Below, in pieces: positions 1 to 8,584 of a DNA stretch of 64,000 nt (positions are counted from its first letter, which is position 1; every line of letters begins with the position of its first letter). The position numbers and the translations under genes are program-made. The notes beneath the pieces are model-generated. The model saw only the letters and a list, made by a program, of their open reading frames with translations, ran no database searches and was not told where the DNA came from. Source of the stretch: Methylobacterium phyllostachyos (GTDB taxonomy: Bacteria; Pseudomonadota; Alphaproteobacteria; Rhizobiales; Beijerinckiaceae); contig NZ_FNHS01000006.1 of the NCBI RefSeq assembly GCF_900103445.1, forward strand, positions 278,944 to 342,943, given 5' to 3'.

Positions 1-815
1 TCCACACCGATATCACCGAGCAGCGTGAGGCGGAGGCGGAACTTCGCGAATCGAACGAGGAGATTCAGCGCTACGCCTACATCGTCAGCCACGACCTGCG
101 GGCACCCTTGGTCAACGTGATGGGCTTCACCAGCGAGCTGGAGGCGACGCGTCTTGAGGTTCGCGCGGCGCTCCACGGGCATCCGCAGGCCGAGCGGATC
201 GACACGGACTTCAGCGAGGCGCTCGGCTTCATCAAGGCGGCGGTGAACCGGATGGAGGGCCTGATCGCCGCCATCCTGAAGCTGTCACGTGAGGGACGGC
301 GGCAGTTCAGGCCGGAACCGCTGGACATGACGACCGTGCTCCAGGAACTGGCAGACGCGCACAGGCATCAGGCCGAGGCCGCCCGCGCGGTCGTGACCAT
401 CGCGCCCGATTTACCGCGGATCGTCGCCGACCGTCTTGCGGTCGAACAGATCTTCGGCAACCTGCTCGACAACGCCATCAAGTACCTCGATCCGTCCCGG
501 CCTGGGCAGATCGCCGTCACGGCCCGGGCCGCCGGGGCGCGGGGAATCTGTTTTTCGGTCGCCGATAACGGCCGCGGCATCGCGGACCGGGATCATGCGC
601 GCGTCTTCGAGCTGTTCCGGCGGTCCGGGGCGCAGGACCGGCCCGGCGAGGGCATCGGTCTCGCGCATGTGAAAGCATTGGTTCGCTCCTTCGGCGGCCG
701 GATCGAGATGCGTTCGCGGCTCGGTGACGGTACGACGTTCGACGTGATCTTGCCGCACGGCGCCGTTACGGTGCTCGTTCGGGAGCCTGGCCCGGCTCCC
801 CTGGCCGCCGCATGA
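1..815 (+). CDS. Sensor histidine kinase, C-terminal part (5' end outside window)
   Basis: The reading frame is open from the first complete codon at position 3, so only the C-terminal transmitter is visible. It begins in a coiled linker (EQREAEAELRESNEEI) and continues into a HisKA dimerisation domain with the phospho-acceptor H-box SHDLRAPLVN. A HATPase_c domain follows with N-box (FGNLLDNAIKY), G1 box (VADNGRGI) and G2 box (GEGIGLAHVKAL). It should autophosphorylate on the H-box histidine and pass phosphate to a response regulator. The stop codon overlaps the next gene's start in ATGA, so the two are translationally coupled and a natural pair. The sensory (probably PAS or GAF) part lies upstream and is not visible, so the signal cannot be named. 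Confidence 0.93.
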   Translation, partial: HTDITEQREAEAELRESNEEIQRYAYIVSHDLRAPLVNVMGFTSELEATRLEVRAALHGHPQAERIDTDFSEALGFIKAAVNRMEGLIAAILKLSREGRRQFRPEPLDMTTVLQELADAHRHQAEAARAVVTIAPDLPRIVADRLAVEQIFGNLLDNAIKYLDPSRPGQIAVTARAAGARGICFSVADNGRGIADRDHARVFELFRRSGAQDRPGEGIGLAHVKALVRSFGGRIEMRSRLGDGTTFDVILPHGAVTVLVREPGPAPLAAA

Positions 816-1264
816 GCGTGGAGCGACCTGTGCACCCCGTCAGCATCGTGATGATTGAGGATGACGAGGGCCATGCGCGGCTGATCGAGCGGAACATCCG
901 CCGGGCCGGTGTCAACAACGAGATCGTGCCATTCCAGGACGGCACCTCGGCCCTGGCCTATCTGTTCGGCCCGGACGGGTCGGGCGAGGCGAGCGCCCGG
1001 CGCCACCTCCTGATCCTGCTCGACCTTAACCTGCCCGACATGACGGGTCTCGACATCCTGGAGAAGGTCAAGGCGAACCCACATACCCGCCGCTCCCCGG
1101 TGGTGGTGCTGACCACGACCGACGACAGCCGGGAGATCCAGCGCTGCTACGATCTCGGGGCGAACGTCTACATCACGAAGCCGGTGAACTACGAGGGCTT
1201 CGCCAACGCGATCCGCCAGCTCGGGTTGTTCTTCTCGGTTATGGAGGTTCCACAGAACCCATGA
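812..1264 (+). CDS. Single-domain response regulator (CheY/Rcp1-like)
   Basis: A 150-residue protein made only of a receiver domain. The acidic pair lies in MIEDDEG, the phospho-acceptor is Asp71 (LLDLNLPDMTG), and the conserved Thr and Lys lie in VVLTTTDD and YITKPVN. The long loop before Asp71 and the absence of an output domain resemble the Rcp1 family, whose members work with phytochrome-type or PAS-type histidine kinases. It starts inside the preceding kinase stop (ATGA) and ends in ATGA with the next gene. The most likely role is a phosphate shuttle from the upstream kinase, possibly to the downstream hybrid; that last step is inference. Confidence 0.92.
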   Translation: MSVERPVHPVSIVMIEDDEGHARLIERNIRRAGVNNEIVPFQDGTSALAYLFGPDGSGEASARRHLLILLDLNLPDMTGLDILEKVKANPHTRRSPVVVLTTTDDSREIQRCYDLGANVYITKPVNYEGFANAIRQLGLFFSVMEVPQNP

Positions 1265-2325
1265 CCGTTGATGAAGCCGGTGCGCTTCGTGCCGCCGCGG
1301 CGACCCGGATCCTCTATATCGACGATGATCCAGGCCTCGCGCGCCTGATCCGGCGCTCGCTGGAGGCCCGCGGCTACGCCGTTGAGTTGTGTGCGAGCGG
1401 CGCAGAGGGGCTTGTCCGACTGGCGCAGGGCGGGATCGATGCCGTGGCACTCGACCATCACATGCCTGGCCAGACGGGTCTCGATCTGCTGCCGGAGATC
1501 CGGGCCCTGCCGCGGGCACCTCCGGTCATCTACGTGACCGGCTCCGATGATTCCCGCGTCGCGGTGGCCGCTTTGAAGGCGGGCGCCGTCGATTACGTCT
1601 GGAAGGACGTGCAGGGCCAGTTCCGCGAACTGTTGTGCGAGGCCGTGGACACGGCGCTTCGGCAGGAGGCACTGCGGCGCGCCAAGGAGCGCGCTGAGGC
1701 GGAGATGCGCGAGGCGCGCGACCGGGCCGAGTTGCTGCTGCGCGAGGTCAATCACAGGGTTGCCAATTCCCTGGCCCTGGTGGCGGCCCTGGCGCACATG
1801 CAGCGCAACGCCGTGACCGACCCGGCCGCAAAGGCCGCGCTCGATGAGATGCAGGCTCGGATTTCGGCGATCGCCGGCATTCATCGCCGCCTCTACACCT
1901 CGGACGACGTCGAGTCCGTCGCGCTCGACGCCTATCTTGGCAGCCTGATCGAAGAGTTGCAGGCCGCCATGCGGGCGAGCGGCCGGGACCACGCGATTCG
2001 ACTGCGCTCCGAACCGGTGCATCTCCCCCCCGACAAGGCGGTCTCGGTCGGCGTCGTGGTGACCGAACTCGTCACCAACGCCTACAAGTACGCCTATCCG
2101 CCGGGCACCTCCGGCGAGATCCGGGTCGCGGTGGACCGGGATGGATCCGACTCGATCCGCCTCGCGGTCGAGGATGACGGGATCGGCTGGACCGGGGAGG
2201 GAGAGATCCGCGGCACCGGTCTCGGGTCGCGCATCGTGCGCGCCATGGCGACGAACCTGCGCTCGGCCCTCTCCTACGTCCCGGGCGGGACCGGCACCCG
2301 CGCGGTCCTGGCGTTCCGGGCGTAG
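1261..2325 (+). CDS. Receiver domain fused to HWE/HisKA_2-type histidine kinase
   Basis: A 354-residue hybrid. Residues about 15-130 form a receiver with acidic triad DDD at 21-23 and phospho-acceptor Asp65 (VALDHHMPG). A coiled linker (about 140-158) leads to an HWE/HisKA_2 dimerisation domain with His165 in the motif EVNHRVANSLAL. A HATPase domain follows with Asn273 in VVTELVTNAYKY and the G1 box VEDDGIGW. Such proteins autophosphorylate and are controlled by their own receiver. No membrane segment is present, so it is cytoplasmic. It is the third gene of a unit coupled by ATGA overlaps, suggesting a short phosphorelay. In Methylobacterium, HWE kinases can feed the PhyR general stress response, but no such link is visible here. 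Confidence 0.9.
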   Translation: MTVDEAGALRAAAATRILYIDDDPGLARLIRRSLEARGYAVELCASGAEGLVRLAQGGIDAVALDHHMPGQTGLDLLPEIRALPRAPPVIYVTGSDDSRVAVAALKAGAVDYVWKDVQGQFRELLCEAVDTALRQEALRRAKERAEAEMREARDRAELLLREVNHRVANSLALVAALAHMQRNAVTDPAAKAALDEMQARISAIAGIHRRLYTSDDVESVALDAYLGSLIEELQAAMRASGRDHAIRLRSEPVHLPPDKAVSVGVVVTELVTNAYKYAYPPGTSGEIRVAVDRDGSDSIRLAVEDDGIGWTGEGEIRGTGLGSRIVRAMATNLRSALSYVPGGTGTRAVLAFRA

Positions 2326-2333
2326 GCCACCAC

Positions 2334-2897
2334 TCAGGCGTCCGACCGGCCGGCAATGCGCTCAAGTGCGGCGAGCATCGGCTGTAGCTCCGCTTGCCCC
2401 ATTTGGTGGAAGCCCAGCGCCCGCCCGATGAACAGCCCCAGGATCGCGAAGAACAGCACGGACCCCTCACCCGGGCAGGCGCCGTGGATCTGGTTGAGGC
2501 GACCGAGCTGATCCGCCACGAAGGCGTGATAATCCTTCAGCGCCTCCGGCGAATCGAGAGAGGCGAGCAGCAGCGCGCGGGACGATTCATCCTTGGCGCG
2601 ATAATGCGCCCGCACATGCGCGACCATCGCCTTCGGGAGCTGTGACGGACCCGGTGGAATCGCGGCCTCGCAGGCGGCGATTTCCTCCCGGACCCGAGCG
2701 AATTCACGGGTGACCAGCGCGGCGATCAGCGCATCCTTGGAGGCGTAATGGTGCAGGACGCCGCCCTTGCTCAGCCCCGCCTCGGCCGCGACGGCGTCGA
2801 TGGTCAACGCCCGCGCACCGCCCTTCAGAAGGACACTGGCCGCCGCTTCGAGGATGATCTCGGGTCGGTCAGCCAGTCGCTTGCGCTTGCCCTGCAT
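2334..2897 (-). CDS. TetR/AcrR family transcriptional repressor
   Basis: A 187-residue protein. Residues about 10-55 form the TetR helix-turn-helix (ILEAAASVLLKGG, then AGLSKGGVLHHYASKDALI). The C-terminal ligand domain contains a TetR_C-like segment ending near RALGFHQMGQAELQPML. It is divergent from the efflux operon that starts at 2997, and a palindromic candidate operator lies between them at 2917-2930. The usual arrangement is repression of both itself and the adjacent RND pump until a toxic substrate binds. The inducer cannot be deduced. Confidence 0.92.
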   Translation of the reverse strand: MQGKRKRLADRPEIILEAAASVLLKGGARALTIDAVAAEAGLSKGGVLHHYASKDALIAALVTREFARVREEIAACEAAIPPGPSQLPKAMVAHVRAHYRAKDESSRALLLASLDSPEALKDYHAFVADQLGRLNQIHGACPGEGSVLFFAILGLFIGRALGFHQMGQAELQPMLAALERIAGRSDA

Positions 2898-2916
2898 TTT
2901 TCACCTGCATTTAAAA

Positions 2917-2930
2917 ACCGACTGGACGGT
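2917..2930. promoter_or_regulatory. Candidate TetR operator between repressor and efflux operon
   Basis: ACCGACTGGACGGT is an imperfect palindrome with outer arms ACCG/CGGT and a matched inner C-G pair; 10 of 14 bases pair. It is 20 bp upstream of the tetR start and 67 bp before the first membrane-fusion-protein start. The composition resembles operators of many TetR repressors. Binding is inferred. Confidence 0.5.
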
Positions 2931-2996
2931 ATGTAACGACTCGGTTAGGAACCCGCCACACGGTTTTCACGAGCCCGGCCCGGGTTGGTCGTCCGC

Positions 2997-4097
2997 ATGA
3001 CACTCTCCATCGATTGCGCCGCCATCCGGCTTCTCCTTGCGATAAGCGCGTTCGGCGCCGTCGGGTCCGCCTACGCGGAGCCTGCGGCCACCGACGATCA
3101 GACGCTGGCACGGGTCAGGATCGTCACGGCCCGCCAAACGCCGATCGCCTCCGAGGCGGTCCTGACCGGAGACATCCAGGCTCAGGCGCAGGTCAACGTG
3201 GCGTTCCGCACGAATGGGAAGGTCGCCCAGCGGCGAGTCGAGGTCGGCGACCATGTCGAAGCCGATCAGGTGCTGGCCGTGCTGGAGCCCCTGACCCAGC
3301 AGGCGAACCTCGATAACGCCAAGGCGGCCCTCGCCTCGGCCGAGGCGTTGCTGACCCAAGCAAAGGTGTCGTTCGAGCGGCAGAAGCAGCTCCTGGCCGG
3401 CGGCTTCACCACGCGCTCGACCTACGACAACGCCGAGCAGGAGTTGCGCACCACCCAGGCCTCGGTCGATTCGGCGCGGGCAGCCCTCGGCACCGCGCAG
3501 GAGCAGTTCTCGTACACGGAGCTGCGCGCCGGTGTCGCCGGGATCGTGACCAGCCGCAGCTTCGAGGTCGGTCAGGTGGTCCAGTCGGGCCAGACCGTCC
3601 TGGTCCTCGCGCAGGACGGGCCGCGGGACGCGGTGTTCAACGTCTACGAATCACTCCTGGCCCATCCGCCGACCGGCGGCACGATCGCGGTGGCGCTGCA
3701 ATCCGATCCGAAGGTGACGACGACCGGGACGGTGCGCGAGGTTTCGCCGACCGTCGATGCCGCGAGCGGGACGGTCCGGGTCAAGATCGGCCTCCAGACG
3801 ACGCCGGCCGCCATGGGGCTCGGCGCCGTCGTGGTCGGCCGCGGGCGGTTCGCCCCACGGGACTCGGTCGTGCTGCCCTGGTCGGCGCTCTACCGCTACG
3901 ACGGAAATCCTTCCGTGTGGATCTTCGACCCGGCCACGCGAAAAGTCTCGGTCCGCGCCGTCGAGATCGACCATTTCGGGCCCGACATCATCGCGCTGAA
4001 GCGCGGTGTCGAGCCGGGCGAGCGCGTGGTGGTGGCCGGCATCCAGTTCCTGCGGCCGGGCCAGACAGTGGCCGCCGCCGAAATCGCAGGCCAATGA
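2997..4097 (+). CDS. RND efflux membrane fusion protein (first of two)
   Basis: A 366-residue periplasmic adaptor subunit (HlyD/AcrA family). An N-terminal signal segment (LLLAISAFGAVGSAYA) is followed by a barrel-sandwich half (VGDHVEADQVLAVLE), a helical hairpin (LDNAKAALASAEALLTQAK), the returning lipoyl half (ELRAGVAGIVTSRSFEVGQ) and a beta-barrel/membrane-proximal region (ALKRGVEPGERVVVAG). A TTG at 2985 is possible, but ATG 2997 places the signal peptide properly. Its stop overlaps the start of a second adaptor gene (ATGA). Adaptors link the inner-membrane RND pump to an outer-membrane channel. Two adaptors in one operon recall TriABC-type pumps, which need both. Confidence 0.9.
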   Translation: MTLSIDCAAIRLLLAISAFGAVGSAYAEPAATDDQTLARVRIVTARQTPIASEAVLTGDIQAQAQVNVAFRTNGKVAQRRVEVGDHVEADQVLAVLEPLTQQANLDNAKAALASAEALLTQAKVSFERQKQLLAGGFTTRSTYDNAEQELRTTQASVDSARAALGTAQEQFSYTELRAGVAGIVTSRSFEVGQVVQSGQTVLVLAQDGPRDAVFNVYESLLAHPPTGGTIAVALQSDPKVTTTGTVREVSPTVDAASGTVRVKIGLQTTPAAMGLGAVVVGRGRFAPRDSVVLPWSALYRYDGNPSVWIFDPATRKVSVRAVEIDHFGPDIIALKRGVEPGERVVVAGIQFLRPGQTVAAAEIAGQ

Positions 4098-5188
4098 TGC
4101 GCGCGCGTATCCTCCTCCTCGTCGGGGCTTTCGCCTTCCTGGGCGGCTGCACCGACCACGGCGACAAGGCCGAGACACAGGCTCCCATCCGGCCCGTCCT
4201 GACCCAGGTCGCCGAGCCGAGCGACACAATCACCCTCGGGCCCTTCGCGGGGACGATCGAACCGCGCTACCAGGCCCAGCTCGGCTTCCAGATTCCCGGC
4301 CGGATGGTGGCGCGCGACGTGACGGTCGGCGACCTCGTCAAGAAGGGGCAGCGCCTGGCCGCCCTCGACACCATCGTCACCCGCTTCGACCTGACCCGCG
4401 CCGAGGCCGACCTTGCCGATGCCCGCGCCCAGGCCGAGAACGCGGAGGCCGCCGAGGCGCGCACGCGCCGTCTGATGACCGGAAACAGCGTCTCGCAGGC
4501 CACCCTGGATCAGGCGGTCGCCCGGCGTGACACCGCGCGGGCCCGGGTCGATCAGGCGATGGCGAGCCTGCAGAAGGCCCGCGACCAGATGGGTTACACC
4601 GAGCTCAAGGCCGAGTTCGACGGCGTCGTCACGCAGCGCCTCGCGGAGGTTGGGCAGGTTCTCAGTGCCGGCCAGGGCGTGGTCACGGTTGCCCGGCCGG
4701 ATGTGCGCGAGGCCGTGGTCGACATTCCGGAAGCCTATGTCGGTGCCCTGCCGCCGGATTGCCGCTTCACCGTCGCGCTCCAGAGCGCACCGGAGCTGAC
4801 CACGACCGGCCGGGTGCGCGAGATCGCCCCCCTCGCCGAAGCGGGCACGCGCTCGAAGCGGATCCGCATCGCGCTGGACGACCCCGGCCCCGCCTTCAGG
4901 CTGGGCGCGACCATCGATGTGGCGCTGGCCAACAAGGTCCGCCGCCGCTTCCTGCTGCCGCCCTCGGCGCTGCTAGAGGAGGGCGACCGCCGCTCGGTCT
5001 GGGTGGTCGCGCCGGACGGCAAGTCGGTGACGCGGCGCGACGTGACGGTGGCGGAGGACCGCGACCGTGCAGATCAGGGCCGCATCGCCGTCATCGACGG
5101 TCTGCAGGCCGGCGACCGGGTCGTGGTCGCCGGCGTCCACTCGCTCAAGGACGGCCAGCCGGTGCGGCTGACGGACGACGCCGTCTGA
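4094..5188 (+). CDS. RND efflux membrane fusion lipoprotein (second of two)
   Basis: A 364-residue adaptor subunit. The N-terminus has a lipobox (L16-G-G-C19), so the mature protein should be a lipoprotein anchored in the inner membrane. The usual adaptor elements are present: GDLVKKGQRLAALDTIV, a coiled hairpin with ADARAQAENAEAAEA, then MGYTELKAEFDGVVTQRLAE and a C-terminal GLQAGDRVVVAGVHSL. ATG 4094 overlaps the preceding stop; ATG 4097 is an equally plausible start one codon later. It lies 21 bp before the pump gene. The two adaptors are clearly different from each other, so this is not a simple recent duplication. Confidence 0.9.
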   Translation: MMRARILLLVGAFAFLGGCTDHGDKAETQAPIRPVLTQVAEPSDTITLGPFAGTIEPRYQAQLGFQIPGRMVARDVTVGDLVKKGQRLAALDTIVTRFDLTRAEADLADARAQAENAEAAEARTRRLMTGNSVSQATLDQAVARRDTARARVDQAMASLQKARDQMGYTELKAEFDGVVTQRLAEVGQVLSAGQGVVTVARPDVREAVVDIPEAYVGALPPDCRFTVALQSAPELTTTGRVREIAPLAEAGTRSKRIRIALDDPGPAFRLGATIDVALANKVRRRFLLPPSALLEEGDRRSVWVVAPDGKSVTRRDVTVAEDRDRADQGRIAVIDGLQAGDRVVVAGVHSLKDGQPVRLTDDAV

Positions 5189-5209
5189 GTCGGCGGCACG
5201 GGGGTTCGC

Positions 5210-8200
5210 GTGAAAAGCTTCAATCTCTCCGATTGGGCGCTCGGGCACCGCTCGTTCGTCTGGTTTCTGATGTTCGTCGCGCTCATCGCGGGCGTGATGG
5301 CCTATGGCCGCCTCGGCCGGGAGGAGGATCCGCCCTTCACCATCAAGACCATGGTGGTGCAGACCAATTGGCCGGGCGCGACCATCAAGGAGACCCTCGA
5401 TCAGGTCACCGACCGGGTCGAGAAGGAGTTGCAGCAGCTCAACGGGCTCGATTACGTCCGCAGCTACACGACGCCGGGCTCGTCTACCGTGTTCGTGCAA
5501 TTCCGCGATACGCTCAAGAAGGACGAGATCCAGCCGGCCTTCTATCAGGTTCGCAAGCGGCTTGGTGACATCAAGGGGCAATTCCCCGAGGGCGTGCAGG
5601 GGCCGTTCTTCAATGACGAATTCGGTGACGTCTACGGCAACATCTACGCCTTCACGGCCGACGGGCTGACGTACCGGCAATTGCGCGACTACGTCGAGGG
5701 CGTGCGCACCGAAGTGCTGCGCGTGCCCGATATCGGCAAGACCCAGCTGATCGGCACCCAGGCTGAGACGATCTTCCTCGATTTCTCGACCCGCAAGCTT
5801 GCCGGTTACGGCATCGACTTCTCGGCGCTCATCAAGGCGCTCCAAGCGCAGAACGCCGTCTCGGCGTCCGGCGTAGTCCAGGCTGGGCCCGAGCGCGTCT
5901 CGCTGCGGGTCAGCGGCTCCTTCGCGTCGGAGGCCGCCCTTCAGGATTTCAATCTGCGGGTGAACGACCGCTTCTTCCGCCTCGCCGACATCGCCGACAT
6001 CAGCCGCGGCTACGAGGATCCGCCTTCTGCCCTGTTCCGGGTGGACGGCAAGCCGGCGATCGGGCTCGCCATCGCGATGCGACCCGGCGCCAACCTGCTG
6101 CATTTCGGCGAGGCGCTGAAGGAGCGGATGCGGCTGATCGAGGCGAAGCTTCCGGTCGGTGTCGGTGTCCACCTCGTGTCGGATCAGCCCAAGCAGGTTG
6201 AGCACGCAGTCGGCGGCTTCACCGAGGCGCTGATCGAGGCGATCGTGATCGTGCTGGGGGTGAGCTTCGTCAGCCTCGGCGTGCGGGCCGGTCTCGTGGT
6301 CTCCGTGTCGATCCCCCTCGTTTTGGCGATCGTCTTCGTCGTCATGCAGATCATGGACGTGACGCTGCAGCGCATCTCGCTCGGCGCGCTCATCATCGCG
6401 CTAGGCCTTCTGGTCGACGATGCCATGATTACCGTCGAGATGATGGTGGCGCGGCTGGAGCAGGGCGACACGCTCCGGAAGGCCGCGACCTTCGCCTACA
6501 CCTCCACGGCCTTCCCGATGCTGACCGGCACGCTCGTCACGGTGGCGGGCTTCCTGCCGATCGGCTTCAACGGCTCGGGTGCGGGCGAATACACCTACTC
6601 GCTGTTCGTGGTGCTGGCCGCGTCGCTGCTGGTCTCGTGGGTGGTCGCGGTGCTGTTCGCGCCGCTCATCGGCGTGACGCTCCTTCCCAAGACCATGAAG
6701 CACCACAGCGAGAAGGACGGCCTGTTCACCCGGTTGTTCACGGCGGCCTTGCGGATCGCGATGCGCTGGCACTGGACGACGGTCGTGGTCAGCCTCGCCG
6801 TGATGGCGGCCGCCATCGTCGGCATGGGACACGTGCAGCAGCAGTTCTTCCCGTCCTCCGACCGCACCGAGCTGCTGGTCGATCTGACCCTCCCGCAGAA
6901 CGCGACGATCGCCGAGACTCGGGCGCAGATGGATCGGTTCGAGGCGAAGCTGAAGGACGATGCCGACGTGATGAGCTGGTCGTCCTATGTCGGGCAGGGG
7001 GCCGTGCGCTTCTACCTGCCCCTCGACCAGCAATTGTCCAACGCCTTCTTCGGGCAGATCGTGATCGTCACGAAATCGCTCGAGGTCCGCGACCGCGTGA
7101 TGACGCGCCTTCAGGATATGGCGCGGCGCGACTTCGTCGGCACCGACGTGCTGGTGCAACCCCTCAGCCTCGGGCCGCCCGTGGGACGACCGGTCCAGTA
7201 CCGGCTTAGCGGCCCCAACATGGAGAAGGTGCGTCACCTCGCCCTGGACCTCGCCAACGTGGTGGCCACCGACAAGCGCCTCGACGTGCCGACCTTCGAC
7301 TGGAACGAACCCGGCAAGGTCCTGCGGATCGAGATCCTGCAGGACAAAGCGCGCCAGCTCGGCGTGTCGAGCCAGGACGTCGCCGGCATCCTCAACGGCA
7401 TCGAGGGCGGGCAATCGATCACGCAGGTGCGCGATTCGATCTACCTCGTGAACGTCATCGGCCGGGCGCGGGCCGCCGAGCGGTCCTCGCTCGATACGCT
7501 GCAATCGCTGCAGGTCGGGCTCTCCAACGGATCGGTGGTGCCGCTCCTCGCCTTCGCGCGGATCGGCTACGACCTCGAACAGCCGATCGTGTGGCGCCGC
7601 GACAGGCTGCCCACCGTGACGGTGCGCGCCACGATCCACGGATCGACGCAGCCCGCCACCATCGTGACCGCGCTGCACCCGGGTATCGACGCCTTCGTCA
7701 GGGCGCTGCCCGAGGGCTACGTCCTGCAGACCGGCGGCGCCGTCGAGGAATCCGCTAAGGGGCAGGGGCCAATCGCGGCGGTCGTGCCGGTGATGCTGCT
7801 CACGATGGCGCTGCTGTTGATGGTCCAGCTCCAGAGTGTCGGGCGCATGATGCTCGTCTTCACCGTGGCGCCCCTCGGGCTGATCGGCGTGGTGCCGGCG
7901 CTGCTGCTCTTCGATAAGCCGATGGGCTTCGTCGCCATCCTCGGCATCCTCGCGCTGATCGGCATCATCATCCGCAACGCCGTGATCTTGGTCAGCCAGA
8001 TCGAAGAGTTCCGGGCGGAGGGCATGGCCCCGTGGGACGCCGTGTTCGACGCCACCCATCACCGGATGCGTCCGATCCTGCTGACGGCCGCTGCGGCAAG
8101 CCTTGGCCTCATCCCGATCGCCCGCGAGGTGTTCTGGGGGCCGATGGCCTACGCCATGATCGGCGGCATCCTGGCCGCCACCGTCCTGACGCTGCTGTTC

Positions 8201-8272
8201 CTGCCCGCCCTGTATGTCGGCTGCTACCGGATTCGGCCGAATGCCGGCGGCACGGGTACGCACACAGTCTGA
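5210..8272 (+). CDS. RND multidrug efflux transporter (AcrB/MexB superfamily)
   Basis: A 1020-residue inner-membrane proton-driven pump. The N-terminal helix (FVWFLMFVALIAGVMAYGRL) is followed by the EEDPPF motif typical of RND pumps and the large periplasmic loop. The first transmembrane block contains the proton-relay segment GLLVDDAMITVEMM, and the second loop and C-terminal block (AILGILALIGIIIRNAVIL) follow. The GTG start is at 5210. Length and domain order are complete. No outer-membrane factor gene follows, so the complex must borrow a TolC-like channel from elsewhere. With two adaptors upstream, the layout matches TriABC-like systems; the substrate is unknown. Confidence 0.93.
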   Translation: MKSFNLSDWALGHRSFVWFLMFVALIAGVMAYGRLGREEDPPFTIKTMVVQTNWPGATIKETLDQVTDRVEKELQQLNGLDYVRSYTTPGSSTVFVQFRDTLKKDEIQPAFYQVRKRLGDIKGQFPEGVQGPFFNDEFGDVYGNIYAFTADGLTYRQLRDYVEGVRTEVLRVPDIGKTQLIGTQAETIFLDFSTRKLAGYGIDFSALIKALQAQNAVSASGVVQAGPERVSLRVSGSFASEAALQDFNLRVNDRFFRLADIADISRGYEDPPSALFRVDGKPAIGLAIAMRPGANLLHFGEALKERMRLIEAKLPVGVGVHLVSDQPKQVEHAVGGFTEALIEAIVIVLGVSFVSLGVRAGLVVSVSIPLVLAIVFVVMQIMDVTLQRISLGALIIALGLLVDDAMITVEMMVARLEQGDTLRKAATFAYTSTAFPMLTGTLVTVAGFLPIGFNGSGAGEYTYSLFVVLAASLLVSWVVAVLFAPLIGVTLLPKTMKHHSEKDGLFTRLFTAALRIAMRWHWTTVVVSLAVMAAAIVGMGHVQQQFFPSSDRTELLVDLTLPQNATIAETRAQMDRFEAKLKDDADVMSWSSYVGQGAVRFYLPLDQQLSNAFFGQIVIVTKSLEVRDRVMTRLQDMARRDFVGTDVLVQPLSLGPPVGRPVQYRLSGPNMEKVRHLALDLANVVATDKRLDVPTFDWNEPGKVLRIEILQDKARQLGVSSQDVAGILNGIEGGQSITQVRDSIYLVNVIGRARAAERSSLDTLQSLQVGLSNGSVVPLLAFARIGYDLEQPIVWRRDRLPTVTVRATIHGSTQPATIVTALHPGIDAFVRALPEGYVLQTGGAVEESAKGQGPIAAVVPVMLLTMALLLMVQLQSVGRMMLVFTVAPLGLIGVVPALLLFDKPMGFVAILGILALIGIIIRNAVILVSQIEEFRAEGMAPWDAVFDATHHRMRPILLTAAAASLGLIPIAREVFWGPMAYAMIGGILAATVLTLLFLPALYVGCYRIRPNAGGTGTHTV

Positions 8273-8584
8273 CTGTTCCATCCTAGCAGTAATGCTCAAG
8301 CTGAGCTGGCCGCCAGTGGCTGGCTCTGCCCCGCGACAATATCGATGAATAGTTGGACGCTTTGGGACCCGTTTTAATATTGTGCAAATTCAGACAATCG
8401 CGCACCTAGCCGGTACATCGTATCATTTCACACGCACGCGCCGGTGCGACTGTTGAGTATTGACAATTATCGTTTGTTAAACTTATTGGCTTCCCCTGAA
8501 ATCGCTACAATCAGAAATTGCATCGGCCATTGGCGCCGCTCTATCCGGCGGCGGAATGGCTCGGCATCTCCGCGGTGGATTTCG
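8273..8584. other. Intergenic region with low-GC segment and candidate promoter
   Basis: This stretch follows the RND operon and precedes the AraC gene. About 8430-8520 is clearly poorer in GC than its surroundings. A TTGACA hexamer lies at 8460-8465 with AT-rich sequence about 17 bp downstream, a possible promoter for the AraC gene. The AraC frame stays open up to 8444 here, but that extension has no family character. No other gene is visible. Confidence 0.35.

Noticed and set aside
6401..8299. 632-codon minus-strand open frame opposite the RND pump
   Set aside because: The composition (His, Arg, Asp, Gly) is typical of a shadow of a GC-rich gene, and the plus-strand pump is complete with all its motifs.
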